Source: Streptomyces sp. TSRI0281
GTDB taxonomy: Bacteria; Actinomycetota; Actinomycetes; Streptomycetales; Streptomycetaceae
Reading direction: 5' to 3'
Assembly: GCF_001905125.1 (NCBI RefSeq)
Contig: NZ_LWLE01000035.1
Span: 130,749-194,748, forward strand
Length of the DNA stretch: 64,000 bases
The translations under genes were made by a program, and so were the position numbers. The notes beneath the pieces are model-generated. The model was not told the DNA's origin, made no database searches, and saw only the letters and a list, made by a program, of their open reading frames with translations. The first letter of the stretch is position 1, and the number at the start of each line of letters is the position of its first letter. Positions 15,206 to 23,819 of the stretch are shown piece by piece.

Positions 15206-16554
15206 GCGTCCACCTTCTTTGCCTTCGGTGCTGCCGTCGTGTCGTGCGCCGGGGACACGGTGCGGGGGGCCGTGCCGCCGCCCGCGCCGCTGAAGTCGTA
15301 TGCCGTCTCGGCGTGCTCGACCTGGTCGATGCCGGAGATCTCGTCGTCCTCGGGGACCCGCATCCCGATGGTCCTGTCGAGCAGGAGGGCGAGGAGGGCG
15401 GAGACGACCAGAGAGTACGCGAGGACGGCGAAGACTCCGACGGCCTGCTTGCCGAGCTGGTCGAGGCCGCCGCCGTAGAAGAGGCCCGCCGCGTCGGACT
15501 GGACGCCACCGGTGGCGAAGAAGCCGACGAGGAGGGAGCCGGCGACGCCGCCGACGAGGTGGACACCGACGACGTCCAGGGAGTCGTCGTAGCCGAAGCG
15601 GTACTTCAGACCGACGGCCAGGGCGCACAGGACACCGGCGATGGCACCGACGGCGATGGCACCGAGCGGGCTGACCGATCCGCCGGCCGGGGTGATGGCG
15701 ACGAGTCCGGCGACGGCACCGGAGGCGGCGCCCAGTGTGGTGAAGGAGCCGTGGCGCAGCTTCTCGTAGCCGAGCCAGGCGAGCATCGCGGCGGCGGTGG
15801 CGACCTGGGTGTTGACGAACATGACCGCGCCGACGCCGTCGTCGTTGCCGAGCCAGGAGCCCGCGTTGAAGCCGAACCAGCCGAACCACAGGAGACCGGC
15901 GCCGAGCATGACGAGCGGCAGGCTGTGCGGCCGCATCGGGTCCTTCTTGAAGCCGACGCGCTTGCCGATGACGAGGATCACTCCGAGGGCCGCGGCGCCC
16001 GCGTTGATGTGGACGGCCGTGCCACCGGCGAAGTCGATGACGCCCAGCTCGAAGAGCCAGCCGCCCGCGCCCCACACCCAGTGGGCGACCGGGAAGTAGA
16101 CGATGGTGACCCAGAGGGTGATGAAGATCGCCCAGGCGGTGAACTTGACGCGGTCGGCGAGGGCGCCGCTGATCAGGGCCGGGGTGAGGACGGCGAACAT
16201 CAGCTGGAAGACGGCGAATACGTAGACCGGGATGGTGTAGCCGTCCCAGAGCTCGGTGACGCCGATTCCGCTCAGGCCGACGTAGTCCGCGCTCCAGCCG
16301 ATGATCGAGCCGGTGTCGGTGCCGAAGGCGAGGCTGAATCCGTAGAGCACCCACAGGATCGTGACGATCCCGAGGCTGATGAAGCTCATCATCAGCATGT
16401 TGAGGGTGCTCTTGACGCGGACCATGCCTCCGTAGAAGAAGGCGAGGGCCGGGGTCATGAGCATCACCAGAGCCGAGCAGATGAGCATGAACCCGGTGTT
16501 GGCGGCAGACAGCTCCGGGGCGTCTGCGGCAAGCGTCGTGATGCCTGGGGGCAT
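15202..16554 (-). CDS. amtB: ammonium transporter AmtB
   Basis: 450-residue Amt/Rh ammonium channel. ATG 16554 follows GAGGAG with good spacing and gives an N-terminus that runs directly into the first membrane helix (NTGFMLICSALVMLM); the ORF extends 18 codons upstream without merit. About eleven membrane helices are present. Family signatures are PALAFFYGGMVR and FAGGTAVHINAG, the latter carrying the first pore histidine; WFGWFGFNAGS is also typical. The C-terminal tail is the GlnK-docking region. It is the first gene of the nitrogen operon, behind GlnR-type boxes at 16658-16695. Confidence 0.97.
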   Translation of the reverse strand: MPPGITTLAADAPELSAANTGFMLICSALVMLMTPALAFFYGGMVRVKSTLNMLMMSFISLGIVTILWVLYGFSLAFGTDTGSIIGWSADYVGLSGIGVTELWDGYTIPVYVFAVFQLMFAVLTPALISGALADRVKFTAWAIFITLWVTIVYFPVAHWVWGAGGWLFELGVIDFAGGTAVHINAGAAALGVILVIGKRVGFKKDPMRPHSLPLVMLGAGLLWFGWFGFNAGSWLGNDDGVGAVMFVNTQVATAAAMLAWLGYEKLRHGSFTTLGAASGAVAGLVAITPAGGSVSPLGAIAVGAIAGVLCALAVGLKYRFGYDDSLDVVGVHLVGGVAGSLLVGFFATGGVQSDAAGLFYGGGLDQLGKQAVGVFAVLAYSLVVSALLALLLDRTIGMRVPEDDEISGIDQVEHAETAYDFSGAGGGTAPRTVSPAHDTTAAPKAKKVDA

Positions 16555-16901
16555 CGGCGTCTCCTCGTCGTCGGTGCGGCCGCGTGCGGGGGAAAGCTGC
16601 GGGACCACTGGGGAAAAGGTGCGGGCCGGTTATGCGCCATGAGATTGGCGGAGCGCCGTTTCCACGAATGCCGCACGATGTTTCACACCAGTGACGAAGA
16701 GGGTTCGTGTGTTACGTCCGAATGAACCGTGGGTGGCGTGTCCGGTGGCCTGGCTACCATGCGGTCCACGCCGCATACGGCGCGGTCGGGACCGCCGCAC
16801 ACGGGAACCGGCCACGGCGGCCCTCCGTGTGACCTGGCGATGGGGGGAGCCTGGTCGGGGTGTACGGAAGGGGCGCCGCGGCCGGTGGCGGGCGGGCCGG
16901 G
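16555..16901. other. 347-bp intergenic region between amtB and nsdA
   Basis: Contains the amtB leader and the GlnR-type boxes (16658-16695). The part from about 16735 to 16901 is GC-rich and I see no gene or convincing nsdA terminator in it. Confidence 0.7.
16658..16695 (-). promoter_or_regulatory. GlnR box array upstream of amtB
   Basis: Read on the minus strand: GTCAC, 6 bp, GAAAC, 6 bp, CGGCA, 6 bp, GAAAC. This reproduces the tandem GlnR consensus gTnAc-n6-GaAAc-n6-GtnAC-n6-GaAAc with only the third half-site degenerate. It lies about 104 bp upstream of the amtB start. amtB is an established GlnR target in Streptomyces coelicolor; occupancy here is inferred from the match. Confidence 0.85.
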
Positions 16902-18377
16902 TCAGACCGCTTCGGCGGTCTCCGGCAGCTGTTCGGTGAGCCGGTCGGTGAGCCGGGCGACATCGTCGATATCGCCGAAGTCCCTGGCGGCGGTGTCGAC
17001 GGTCTTGCGGAGCCGGGTGTTCACCCGCTCGGAACGGACCTTCTTGGCGATCTTCAGCGCCTGCGCGGCCAGCACCGTGGACTGCTCGGGCTCGCGCTTG
17101 AGCAGATGGACGGTGGCCATCCCGATCAGATTGAGCGCGTACGAGCGCTGGTGCTCGTCGTCCTCGCCGAACAGCTCGACGGCCTTCTCCATGACGGGTT
17201 CGGCGAGCGAGGCGTAGGTGGGGCTGCGGCCCGCGACATAGGCCAGGTCGCGGTAGGAGTGGGCGTTCTCGCCGTTGAGTTCGGCCTCGGAGAAGAAGCG
17301 GATCCAGTCGGGTTCGTTCTCGCCGTCGAGTCCGGCGTCGAGGAAGGTGTCCTCGGCCATGCGGACGGCCCGTTTGCATTTGCTGGGCTGGCCCATGTTG
17401 GCGTAGGCGCGGGCCTCCATCGCGTACAGCATGGCCTGGGTCCGCGCGGTGGCGCAGTCGCGGCTGCCGTACTGGGCGAGATGGATGAGTTCCAGAGCGT
17501 CGTCGGGACGTCCGAGGTGGATCATCTGGCGGCTCATGCTGGACAGGACGTAGCTGCCCAGTGGTTTGTCACCGGCCTCCTTGGAGGCGTGCAGCGCGAG
17601 GACGAAGTACTTCTGCGCGGTGGGCTGGAGGCCGACGTCGTAACTCATCCAGCCCGCCAGTTCGGCCAGTTCGGCCGCGCACCGGAAGAGCCGCTTGGCG
17701 GTGGCCGTGGGCTGCGGTTCCTGCAACAGGTCGGTGACCTCGTGGAGTTGGCCGACGACGGCTTTGCGGCGCAGTCCGCCGCCGCACTGCGCGTCCCACT
17801 GACGGAACATCGCCGTGGTGGACTCCAGCAGATCCAGCTCGGGCTGGGAGAGCCGGGAGGGGCGCCGGGCGGCGGCGGGCGATTCCGGTTCGGCCCGGCC
17901 GGCCGCGGACACGGGCACCAGCCAGCGCTGCATGGGTTCGATGAGGGCGGGGCCCGCGGCGAGGGCCAGCGAGGAGCCGAGGAATCCGCGCCGGGCGAGC
18001 ATCAGGTCGCTGCGGGAGAACTCGCTGAGCAGGGCGACGGTCTGCGGGCCGGCCCAGGGCAGGTCGACACCGGCCACCGAGGGTGACTGGTGCGCGGTGC
18101 GCAGCCCGAGGTCCTCGACGGCGACGACGGCGCCGAAGCGCTCCGAGAAGAGCTCGGAGAGGATGCGGGGGATCGGCTCGCGGGGCTGTTCACCGTCGAG
18201 CCAGCGGCGCACCCGCGAGGTGTCGGTGCTGATGTGCAGGGCACCCATCTGCCGCGCCCGGCGGTTCACCTGCCGTGCCAGCTCGCCCTTGGACCAGCCG
18301 CTGCGCATGAACCACGAGCCCAATTGCTCATTGGGGCGCTTCCCGGCATTCGTCTCGCCTGCGCCGCTGCCACTCAC
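16902..18377 (-). CDS. nsdA: NsdA, negative regulator of differentiation and antibiotic production
   Basis: 491 residues from GTG 18377. The N-terminal 100 residues (ELARQVNRRARQMG, then DTSRVRRWLDGEQPR) form a Cro/XRE-like helix-turn-helix with a conserved WLDGEQP turn. The rest is alpha-helical repeat-like sequence with TPR character (LNLIGMATVHLLKREPEQ, LASKEAGDK-type helices). The family is streptomycete; nsdA of S. coelicolor lies beside the amtB operon and its disruption enhances sporulation and actinorhodin, which matches this context. It is divergent from the Prim-Pol-like gene across a 428-bp gap. Identification rests on N-terminal sequence and synteny. Confidence 0.9.
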   Translation of the reverse strand: MSGSGAGETNAGKRPNEQLGSWFMRSGWSKGELARQVNRRARQMGALHISTDTSRVRRWLDGEQPREPIPRILSELFSERFGAVVAVEDLGLRTAHQSPSVAGVDLPWAGPQTVALLSEFSRSDLMLARRGFLGSSLALAAGPALIEPMQRWLVPVSAAGRAEPESPAAARRPSRLSQPELDLLESTTAMFRQWDAQCGGGLRRKAVVGQLHEVTDLLQEPQPTATAKRLFRCAAELAELAGWMSYDVGLQPTAQKYFVLALHASKEAGDKPLGSYVLSSMSRQMIHLGRPDDALELIHLAQYGSRDCATARTQAMLYAMEARAYANMGQPSKCKRAVRMAEDTFLDAGLDGENEPDWIRFFSEAELNGENAHSYRDLAYVAGRSPTYASLAEPVMEKAVELFGEDDEHQRSYALNLIGMATVHLLKREPEQSTVLAAQALKIAKKVRSERVNTRLRKTVDTAARDFGDIDDVARLTDRLTEQLPETAEAV

Positions 18378-18805
18378 TGGAACGCCCCCATCCCGCCGGA
18401 AATCTCATCGCGCGAACCACTATCAGAATGCCGTGCATCGGTGCTGTCCGTACGGAGGTTGCACACCATCGAACAAGAAATCGGGTTGCCTCCGGCATAC
18501 CCGTGGGTGCACATACTTCCAGGGTTCGTGTACCGACGGTAATCCTACGATCACCCCTCCCGCGAGGGCTCTTACGGAAACGCCACCATTCGCCACCCCT
18601 TCGAATGAACCCGACTGCCGCCGGGCGCGCTTGACTTGACAGGCGACGATCAGCGACAGGCGGATTGGAGCACATAGGGGGCGCGTATTCCGTGCCATTC
18701 ACCTCTTGTGCACACCCGCGCGCCGCCCGATCGAGAACGGCAACGGAGGGTTGAGCGAAGGCTCCGGGTCGTAACCACCGATGAGTCGGACCCGTTGGAG
18801 GGGGC
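18378..18805. other. 428-bp divergent intergenic region, nsdA / Prim-Pol-like gene
   Basis: Relatively AT-rich for this genome and expected to hold both promoters. A TTGACTTGACA stretch near 18630 could supply a -35 element, but I find no matching -10 at proper spacing. No ORF with good coding character is present. Confidence 0.5.
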
Positions 18806-19453
18806 ATGGGCTTCACGATCGGCGGCATCCGGGAGATGCGATCCGGCTCGCGGCGTCGCGGCCGTACGGCCGAGGGCACGGCGGTGGCCGAGTACACAGG
18901 ACTCTGGGGCTGGGCCGTGGTGCCCGGGGCGCGGGCCGACGCCGGCGCCTGCTCGTGCGGCGACCCGGTGTGCGCCGCTCCCGGCGCCCATCCGCTGGAC
19001 TTCGCCCGCGAGGTCCCGGCCGGGGCGACGCTCGACATCGCCGTGCATGCCTGGGCCGAGGTGCCCGGCGCCTCGATGCTGCTGCCGGTGGGCCGCACGT
19101 TCGACGTCCTGGAGGTCGCGGAACCGGCCGGCCGCCGCGCCCTGGTGCGGCTGGAACGGATGGGCCTGCCCCTGGGGCCGGTCGCCGTGACCCCGGCCGG
19201 CCGGGCCCAGTTCCTCGTCGCCCCCGGAGCCGCCGCCGAACTCCCCCAGCTGCTCTACCGGATGGGCTGGGACGACGCGGGTCTGGATCTGCGGGCGCTG
19301 GGGCCGGGTTCGCACATCACGGCGCCGCCGTCCGATCTCGGCGGTCTCGGGCCGGTCCGCTGGCTGCGACCGCCGGCACTGGACACCACGGCCGCTCCCC
19401 CGCAGGCGCGACTGCTGCTGGGCACGCTGGCCTACAGCTGCCACCGCTCGTAG
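18806..19453 (+). CDS. Prim-Pol-like (bifunctional DNA primase/polymerase N-terminal) protein
   Basis: 215 residues from ATG 18806 with GGAGGGGG just upstream. The segment GACSCGDPVCAAPGAHP (about residues 48-64) matches the CxCGDxxCxxPGxHP signature that follows the first strands of bifunctional primase/polymerase N-terminal domains, which are usually found in mobile-element replication proteins. Only a single small domain is present; no helicase or primase C-terminal module is attached, and the catalytic acidic residues of Prim-Pol enzymes are not evident to me. A stable chromosomal homologue sits beside nsdA and ftsY in streptomycetes, so it is probably domesticated. The function is unknown; it may be a regulatory or degenerate derivative. 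Confidence 0.7.
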   Translation: MGFTIGGIREMRSGSRRRGRTAEGTAVAEYTGLWGWAVVPGARADAGACSCGDPVCAAPGAHPLDFAREVPAGATLDIAVHAWAEVPGASMLLPVGRTFDVLEVAEPAGRRALVRLERMGLPLGPVAVTPAGRAQFLVAPGAAAELPQLLYRMGWDDAGLDLRALGPGSHITAPPSDLGGLGPVRWLRPPALDTTAAPPQARLLLGTLAYSCHRS

Positions 19454-19531
19454 GCGGACACCCGCCCGCCGCTCCCGGCCGGACGCCCCCGGCCGGGACC
19501 CGCGCCGTCCCCTCCTGGGCGTACACACACG

Positions 19532-19569
19532 AACGGGCGGCGGCCTCACAAGGAGGTCCGCCGCCCGTT
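19532..19569. terminator. bidirectional terminator between the Prim-Pol-like gene and ftsY
   Basis: Perfect 12-bp stem AACGGGCGGCGG (19532-19543) with CCGCCGCCCGTT (19558-19569) and a 14-base loop, between convergent genes. Confidence 0.85.
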
Positions 19570-19583
19570 GTCCGTACGGTGGG

Positions 19584-20798
19584 TCAGTCGCCGATCAGCG
19601 CGTCGACGAAGGCTCCCGGCTCGAACGGGGCCAGGTCGTCCGGTCCCTCACCGAGACCGATCAGCTTCACCGGCACGCCCAGCTCGCGCTGGACGGCGAT
19701 GACGATGCCGCCCTTGGCGGTGCCGTCGAGCTTGGTGAGGACGATACCGGTGATGTCGACGACCTCGGCGAACACCCGGGCCTGGACGAGACCGTTCTGC
19801 CCGGTGGTGGCGTCCAGGACGAGCAGGATCTCGTCGAGCGGTCCGTGCTTCTCCACGACCCGCTTGACCTTGCCGAGCTCGTCCATGAGGCCGGTCTTGG
19901 TGTGCAGGCGGCCCGCGGTGTCGATGAGGACGACATCCGCACCCTCGGCGATACCTTCCTTCACCGCGTCGAAGGCGATCGACGCCGGGTCGCCGCCCTC
20001 CGGCCCGCGGACCGTGCGGGCACCGACGCGCTCGCCCCAGGTCTGGAGCTGGTCGGCGGCGGCCGCCCGGAAGGTGTCGGCCGCGCCGAGCACGACGCTG
20101 CGGCCGTCGGCGACGAGCACCCGGGCCAGCTTGCCGGTCGTGGTGGTCTTGCCGGTGCCGTTGACGCCGACGACCATGACGACGCCGGGGGTCTCGGCGC
20201 CGCCCTCCGTCCTGACCTCGCGGTCGAGGTCGGGGCCGAGCAGGGTGATCAGCTCCTCGCGGAGCAGGTTGCGCAGTTCCTCGGGGGTACGGGTGCCGAG
20301 CACCCGGACGCGCTCGCGCAGCCGCTCGACCAGTTCCTGGGTGGGGGCGACGCCGACGTCGGCGGTGAGGAGGGTCTCCTCGATCTCCTCCCAGGTGTCC
20401 TCGTCGAGGTTGTCCCGGGACAGGAGCGTGAGCAGCCCCTTGCCGAGGGAGTTCTGCGAGCGGGCGAGCCGGGCGCGGAGCCGGACGAGCCGGCCCGCGG
20501 TGGGCTCGGGGACCTCCAGCGGGGCGGCGGGCGCCTCCGGCTCGGCGACGGCCGGGGCTTCCCCGGCGGGAGCCTCGGTGTCCGGGAGACCGACCTCCTC
20601 GACGGTGCGCCGCGCTTCGTCGCGCGGCGTCTCGGCCTCGTCGCCGACATGGGGCTCGGCGGGAGGAGTGATGGTCGGCGTGCTCGACGGTGCCGAGGGC
20701 GGCAGCTGCTTCTTCTTCTTGCGGCTGCTGACCACGAGCCCGCTGATCAGGCCGACCGCGACCAGGGCGATGACTACAGCAAGGATGACGATTTCCAT
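19584..20798 (-). CDS. ftsY: signal recognition particle receptor FtsY
   Basis: 404 residues from ATG 20798 (a GTG seven codons upstream is less likely). An N-terminal hydrophobic helix (IVILAVVIALVAVGLISGLVV, about 3-23) is followed by SRKKKK, so the actinobacterial form is directly membrane-anchored. An acidic Pro/Glu-rich linker (about 30-105), the N domain, and the GTPase domain with G1 GVNGTGKTTTTGKLA (about 209), DTAGRLHTK and TKLDGTAKGG complete it. It partners Ffh (10697-12253). It is transcribed alone between a bidirectional terminator and a 309-bp upstream gap. Confidence 0.96.
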   Translation of the reverse strand: MEIVILAVVIALVAVGLISGLVVSSRKKKKQLPPSAPSSTPTITPPAEPHVGDEAETPRDEARRTVEEVGLPDTEAPAGEAPAVAEPEAPAAPLEVPEPTAGRLVRLRARLARSQNSLGKGLLTLLSRDNLDEDTWEEIEETLLTADVGVAPTQELVERLRERVRVLGTRTPEELRNLLREELITLLGPDLDREVRTEGGAETPGVVMVVGVNGTGKTTTTGKLARVLVADGRSVVLGAADTFRAAAADQLQTWGERVGARTVRGPEGGDPASIAFDAVKEGIAEGADVVLIDTAGRLHTKTGLMDELGKVKRVVEKHGPLDEILLVLDATTGQNGLVQARVFAEVVDITGIVLTKLDGTAKGGIVIAVQRELGVPVKLIGLGEGPDDLAPFEPGAFVDALIGD

Positions 20799-21107
20799 AA
20801 CCCGTCCAGTATCGGCCACGGCCGCACCGGGGCGCGGCCGTGACGGACACCTCGCAGGTCACACATGGACTTATGCACCTTTTGGGGGTAGATCTGCGCT
20901 TCCGCCCATGGAGACCCGTTTCCTGGAGCGGGGCGACGCCCCCGGCGTGACACCGCCCCGCGCCACACCCTCCGACCGGGGCGCGAGGCCGTACGCGACG
21001 CTGCCGCACCCCGCACCAGGCGCCGGCGACCGGCCCCTACACTTCTGACGCTACGTCAGCTACGGTGCCGCCTCCACCAAGCCCGCCCGGCGAAGGGGAC
21101 GCCCGTC
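20799..21107. other. 309-bp divergent intergenic region, ftsY / LLM oxidoreductase
   Basis: Should contain both promoters. The only structure I see is a palindrome at 21045-21059 near the oxidoreductase start. Confidence 0.5.
21045..21059. promoter_or_regulatory. palindrome upstream of the LLM oxidoreductase gene
   Basis: CTGACG-CTA-CGTCAG, a perfect 6-bp inverted repeat with a 3-bp centre, 48 bp before the ATG at 21108. This is the size and symmetry of TetR-family operators; no candidate regulator gene is adjacent. Confidence 0.4.
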
Positions 21108-22088
21108 ATGGCCTTCACAGTGGTCCGGTTCAATCTCGTCGATCCCGACCCCACACCCGAGTCCCTCTCGGCCCGCTACCGCGCGGCGCTGGAGATGGCC
21201 GCGTACGCCGACGAGCACGGCATCGACACCGTACAGACCGAGGAGCACCACGGGGCGGCCAACTCCTGGCTGCCCTCCCCGTTCGTCTTCGCCGGTTCCG
21301 TCTTCGGGGCCACCCGGCGGATCGCGGTGACCGTCTCGGCCATCATCGGCCCGCTGCACGATCCGCTGCGGCTGGCCGAGGACATCGCGGTGCTCGATCT
21401 GCTCAGCGCGGGGCGGCTGGTGACCGTCGCGGGGATCGGCTACCGGCCCGCCGAGTACGAGCGGGCGGGCGTGGAGTGGGGCAGGCGCGGCAAGCTCCAG
21501 GACGAGCTGCTGGAGACGCTGCTCCAGGCGTGGACCGGGGAGCCGTTCACGTACCGGGGCCGTACGGTCACGGTCAGCCCGCGCCCCTTTACCCAGCCGC
21601 ATCCGCTGCTCCTGGTGGGCGGCAGCTCACGGGCGGCGGCGCGGCGGGCGGCCCGGCTGGGGCTGCCGCTCTTCCCGAGTGCGCATCTGCCGGAGCTGGA
21701 GGCGTACTACCACGAGCAGCGCGCGGAGCACGGGACGGAGGGGTTCTGCATGATGCCCGCGGCCAGGACGCCGCTGCTGCATGTGTCCGAGGACCCGGAC
21801 CGGGCGTGGGCGCGGTACGGGGAGCACCTCCTGCACGAGGCCCGGACGTACTCCTCCTGGCAGTCGAAGGACATCCGCTCGGCCGTGCGCTCGGCGGCGA
21901 CGACGGTGGCGGAGCTGCGCGAGGAGGGCGTGTACCGGATCGTCACACCGCGGCAGTGCGCGGAACTGGACGCGGACAGCCTGGTCCTGCATCCGCTGTG
22001 CGGCGGGATGCCGGTGGAGGAGGGGTGGCGCAGCCTGCGGCTGTTCTGCGAGGCGACGGGGAACGCCACCGCCCCGGCTCGACAGTGA
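21108..22088 (+). CDS. LLM-class (luciferase-like) flavin-dependent oxidoreductase
   Basis: 326 residues with the bacterial-luciferase TIM-barrel pattern: an N-terminal strand FTVVRFNLVDPD, the TEEHHGA segment at about residues 43-49, SAIIGPLHDPLRLAEDIAVLDLLSAGRL at about 82-109 (hydrophobic strand and conserved Arg-Leu-x-Glu-x), and GIGYRPAEYERAG. Members use FMN or F420 to oxidise or reduce small molecules; the cofactor cannot be told from this sequence alone, and streptomycetes make F420 (see cofC). It is monocistronic, converging on the MFS gene. Confidence 0.88.
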   Translation: MAFTVVRFNLVDPDPTPESLSARYRAALEMAAYADEHGIDTVQTEEHHGAANSWLPSPFVFAGSVFGATRRIAVTVSAIIGPLHDPLRLAEDIAVLDLLSAGRLVTVAGIGYRPAEYERAGVEWGRRGKLQDELLETLLQAWTGEPFTYRGRTVTVSPRPFTQPHPLLLVGGSSRAAARRAARLGLPLFPSAHLPELEAYYHEQRAEHGTEGFCMMPAARTPLLHVSEDPDRAWARYGEHLLHEARTYSSWQSKDIRSAVRSAATTVAELREEGVYRIVTPRQCAELDADSLVLHPLCGGMPVEEGWRSLRLFCEATGNATAPARQ

Positions 22089-22192
22089 GCCGGGGCGGGC
22101 GGAACGGGGGAAGGCGGAGCGGGCGGGCGCTCGGACATCGGGAGGGGGCGCGGGGCCGGGCTCCGGGAAGGGCGGTGGGGCCGGGCAGTGCC

Positions 22193-23611
22193 TCAGCCCA
22201 TCTCCTCCAGGGTCTTGCCCTTGGTCTCCTTCACGAACTTGAGTACGAAGGGGATCGAGAGCGTCGCGAACGCCGCGTAGATGATGTAGGTGGCCGACAG
22301 GTTCCAGTCGGCCAGGCTCGGGAAGCTCGCGGTGATCGCCCAGTTGGCGATCCACTGCGCGGACGCGGCCACGCCGAGCGCGGCGGCACGGATCCGGTTG
22401 GGGAACATCTCGCCGAGGAAGACCCAGACCACGACCCCCCACGACAGGGCGAAGAAGAGCACGAAGACATGGGCCGCCACGAGGGCGACGACACCCTGGG
22501 TGTTGGGCAGTTTGCCGTCGACGAGGTCGGCGGAGAACGCCCAGGCCTCGAAGGCCAGCGCGATCGCCATACCGGTCGAGCCGACCAGCGCGAGCGGCCT
22601 GCGGCCCACCCGGTCCACCAGCACCATCGCGATCACCGTGCCGATGATGTTGATGATCGAGGTGGTGAACGAGTAGAAGAACGAGTCGGTCGGGTCGATG
22701 CCGACGGACTGCCACAGCGTCGCCGAGTAGTAGAACGCCACGTTGATGCCGACGAGTTGCTGGAAGACGGACAGGCCGATACCGACCCAGACGATGGGCA
22801 GGAAGCCGAAGCGGCTGCCGAGCAGGTCCTTGAAGGTGGACTTGTGCTCGCGGTGCATGGCGGTCTCGATCTCGCTCACACGGGCGTCGAGGTCGGCGTG
22901 CTCGCCTTCGACCTCCGCGAGGATCTGCCGGGCCCGTTCCTTCTTGCCGACCGAGATCAGGAAACGCGGCGACTCGGGGATCGCGAAGGACAGGAGCCCG
23001 TACAGGACGGCGGGGACGACCATCACACCGAGCATCCACTGCCATGCCTCGATGCCGCCGATCTTGCCGCGCTGGTCACCGTCGGCGATCTGGAGGATGC
23101 CGTAGTTGACCAGCTGGGAGATGGCGATGCCGATGACGATGGCGGCCTGCTGGAAGGAGCCGAGCCGGCCGCGGTAGGCGGGCGGCGAGACCTCGGCGAT
23201 GTACGCCGGGCCGATGACGGAGGCCATCCCGATGGCGAAGCCGCCGATGATGCGCCACATCGCCAGGTCCCAGAGCGCGAACGGCAGCGCCGATCCGACC
23301 GCGCTGACGGTGAAGAGCACGGACGAGATCTGCATGCAGCGGATGCGGCCGATGCGGTCGGCGATACGTCCTGCGGTGGCGGCGCCGATCGCGCAGCCGA
23401 TCAGCGCGATCGCGATGACCTGGGCGAGCGTGCCGGAGCCGATGTCGTACCGGTGGCGGATCGCTTCGACGGCGCCGTTGATGACAGAACTGTCGTAGCC
23501 GAAGAGAAAGCCGCCCATGGCCGCGGCCGCTGTGATGAAGATGACGTGACCGAGGTGGTCCGGGTGGGCGGCTCGTGCTCCGGACTGCGGTCCCTGCGCT
23601 GTGCTGGACAC
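22193..23611 (-). CDS. sugar porter, major facilitator superfamily
   Basis: 472 residues, 12 membrane helices. Sugar-porter signatures are visible: GYDSSVINGAVE in helix 1, RIADRIGRI (loop 2-3), PESPRFLISVGKKERA (end of the first half), GINVAFYYSATLW in helix 7, VDRVGRRPL (loop 8-9) and ETKGKTLEE at the C-terminus. GTG 23611 follows AGGAG with 5-bp spacing. It probably imports a hexose or pentose with protons. It lies downstream of and in line with smc (209 bp from the smc stop), but this separation suggests its own promoter. Confidence 0.92.
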   Translation of the reverse strand: MSSTAQGPQSGARAAHPDHLGHVIFITAAAAMGGFLFGYDSSVINGAVEAIRHRYDIGSGTLAQVIAIALIGCAIGAATAGRIADRIGRIRCMQISSVLFTVSAVGSALPFALWDLAMWRIIGGFAIGMASVIGPAYIAEVSPPAYRGRLGSFQQAAIVIGIAISQLVNYGILQIADGDQRGKIGGIEAWQWMLGVMVVPAVLYGLLSFAIPESPRFLISVGKKERARQILAEVEGEHADLDARVSEIETAMHREHKSTFKDLLGSRFGFLPIVWVGIGLSVFQQLVGINVAFYYSATLWQSVGIDPTDSFFYSFTTSIINIIGTVIAMVLVDRVGRRPLALVGSTGMAIALAFEAWAFSADLVDGKLPNTQGVVALVAAHVFVLFFALSWGVVVWVFLGEMFPNRIRAAALGVAASAQWIANWAITASFPSLADWNLSATYIIYAAFATLSIPFVLKFVKETKGKTLEEMG

Positions 23612-23819
23612 ATGAACTCCTGATGCCTGGCCGCATCGTCAGGCGTGGGGGGTGAGCCCTCTAAGTGGCGCATAAGATCCGGCCCGCCACCACTTGAAGG
23701 TGAAATCAACTTCGCAGGCGTTATTCATTCAGATCTCGAAGTCGAATTTCTCTTGCGAGCCGACTTCTACCCCGGCGCAGGGGAATAGCCCTTTGAAGCC
23801 TTGAAGATTAAGTAAAGGT

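Noticed and set aside
18625..18680. Promoter at TTGACTTGACA upstream of the Prim-Pol-like gene
   Set aside because: No acceptable -10 hexamer at 16-18 bp spacing.
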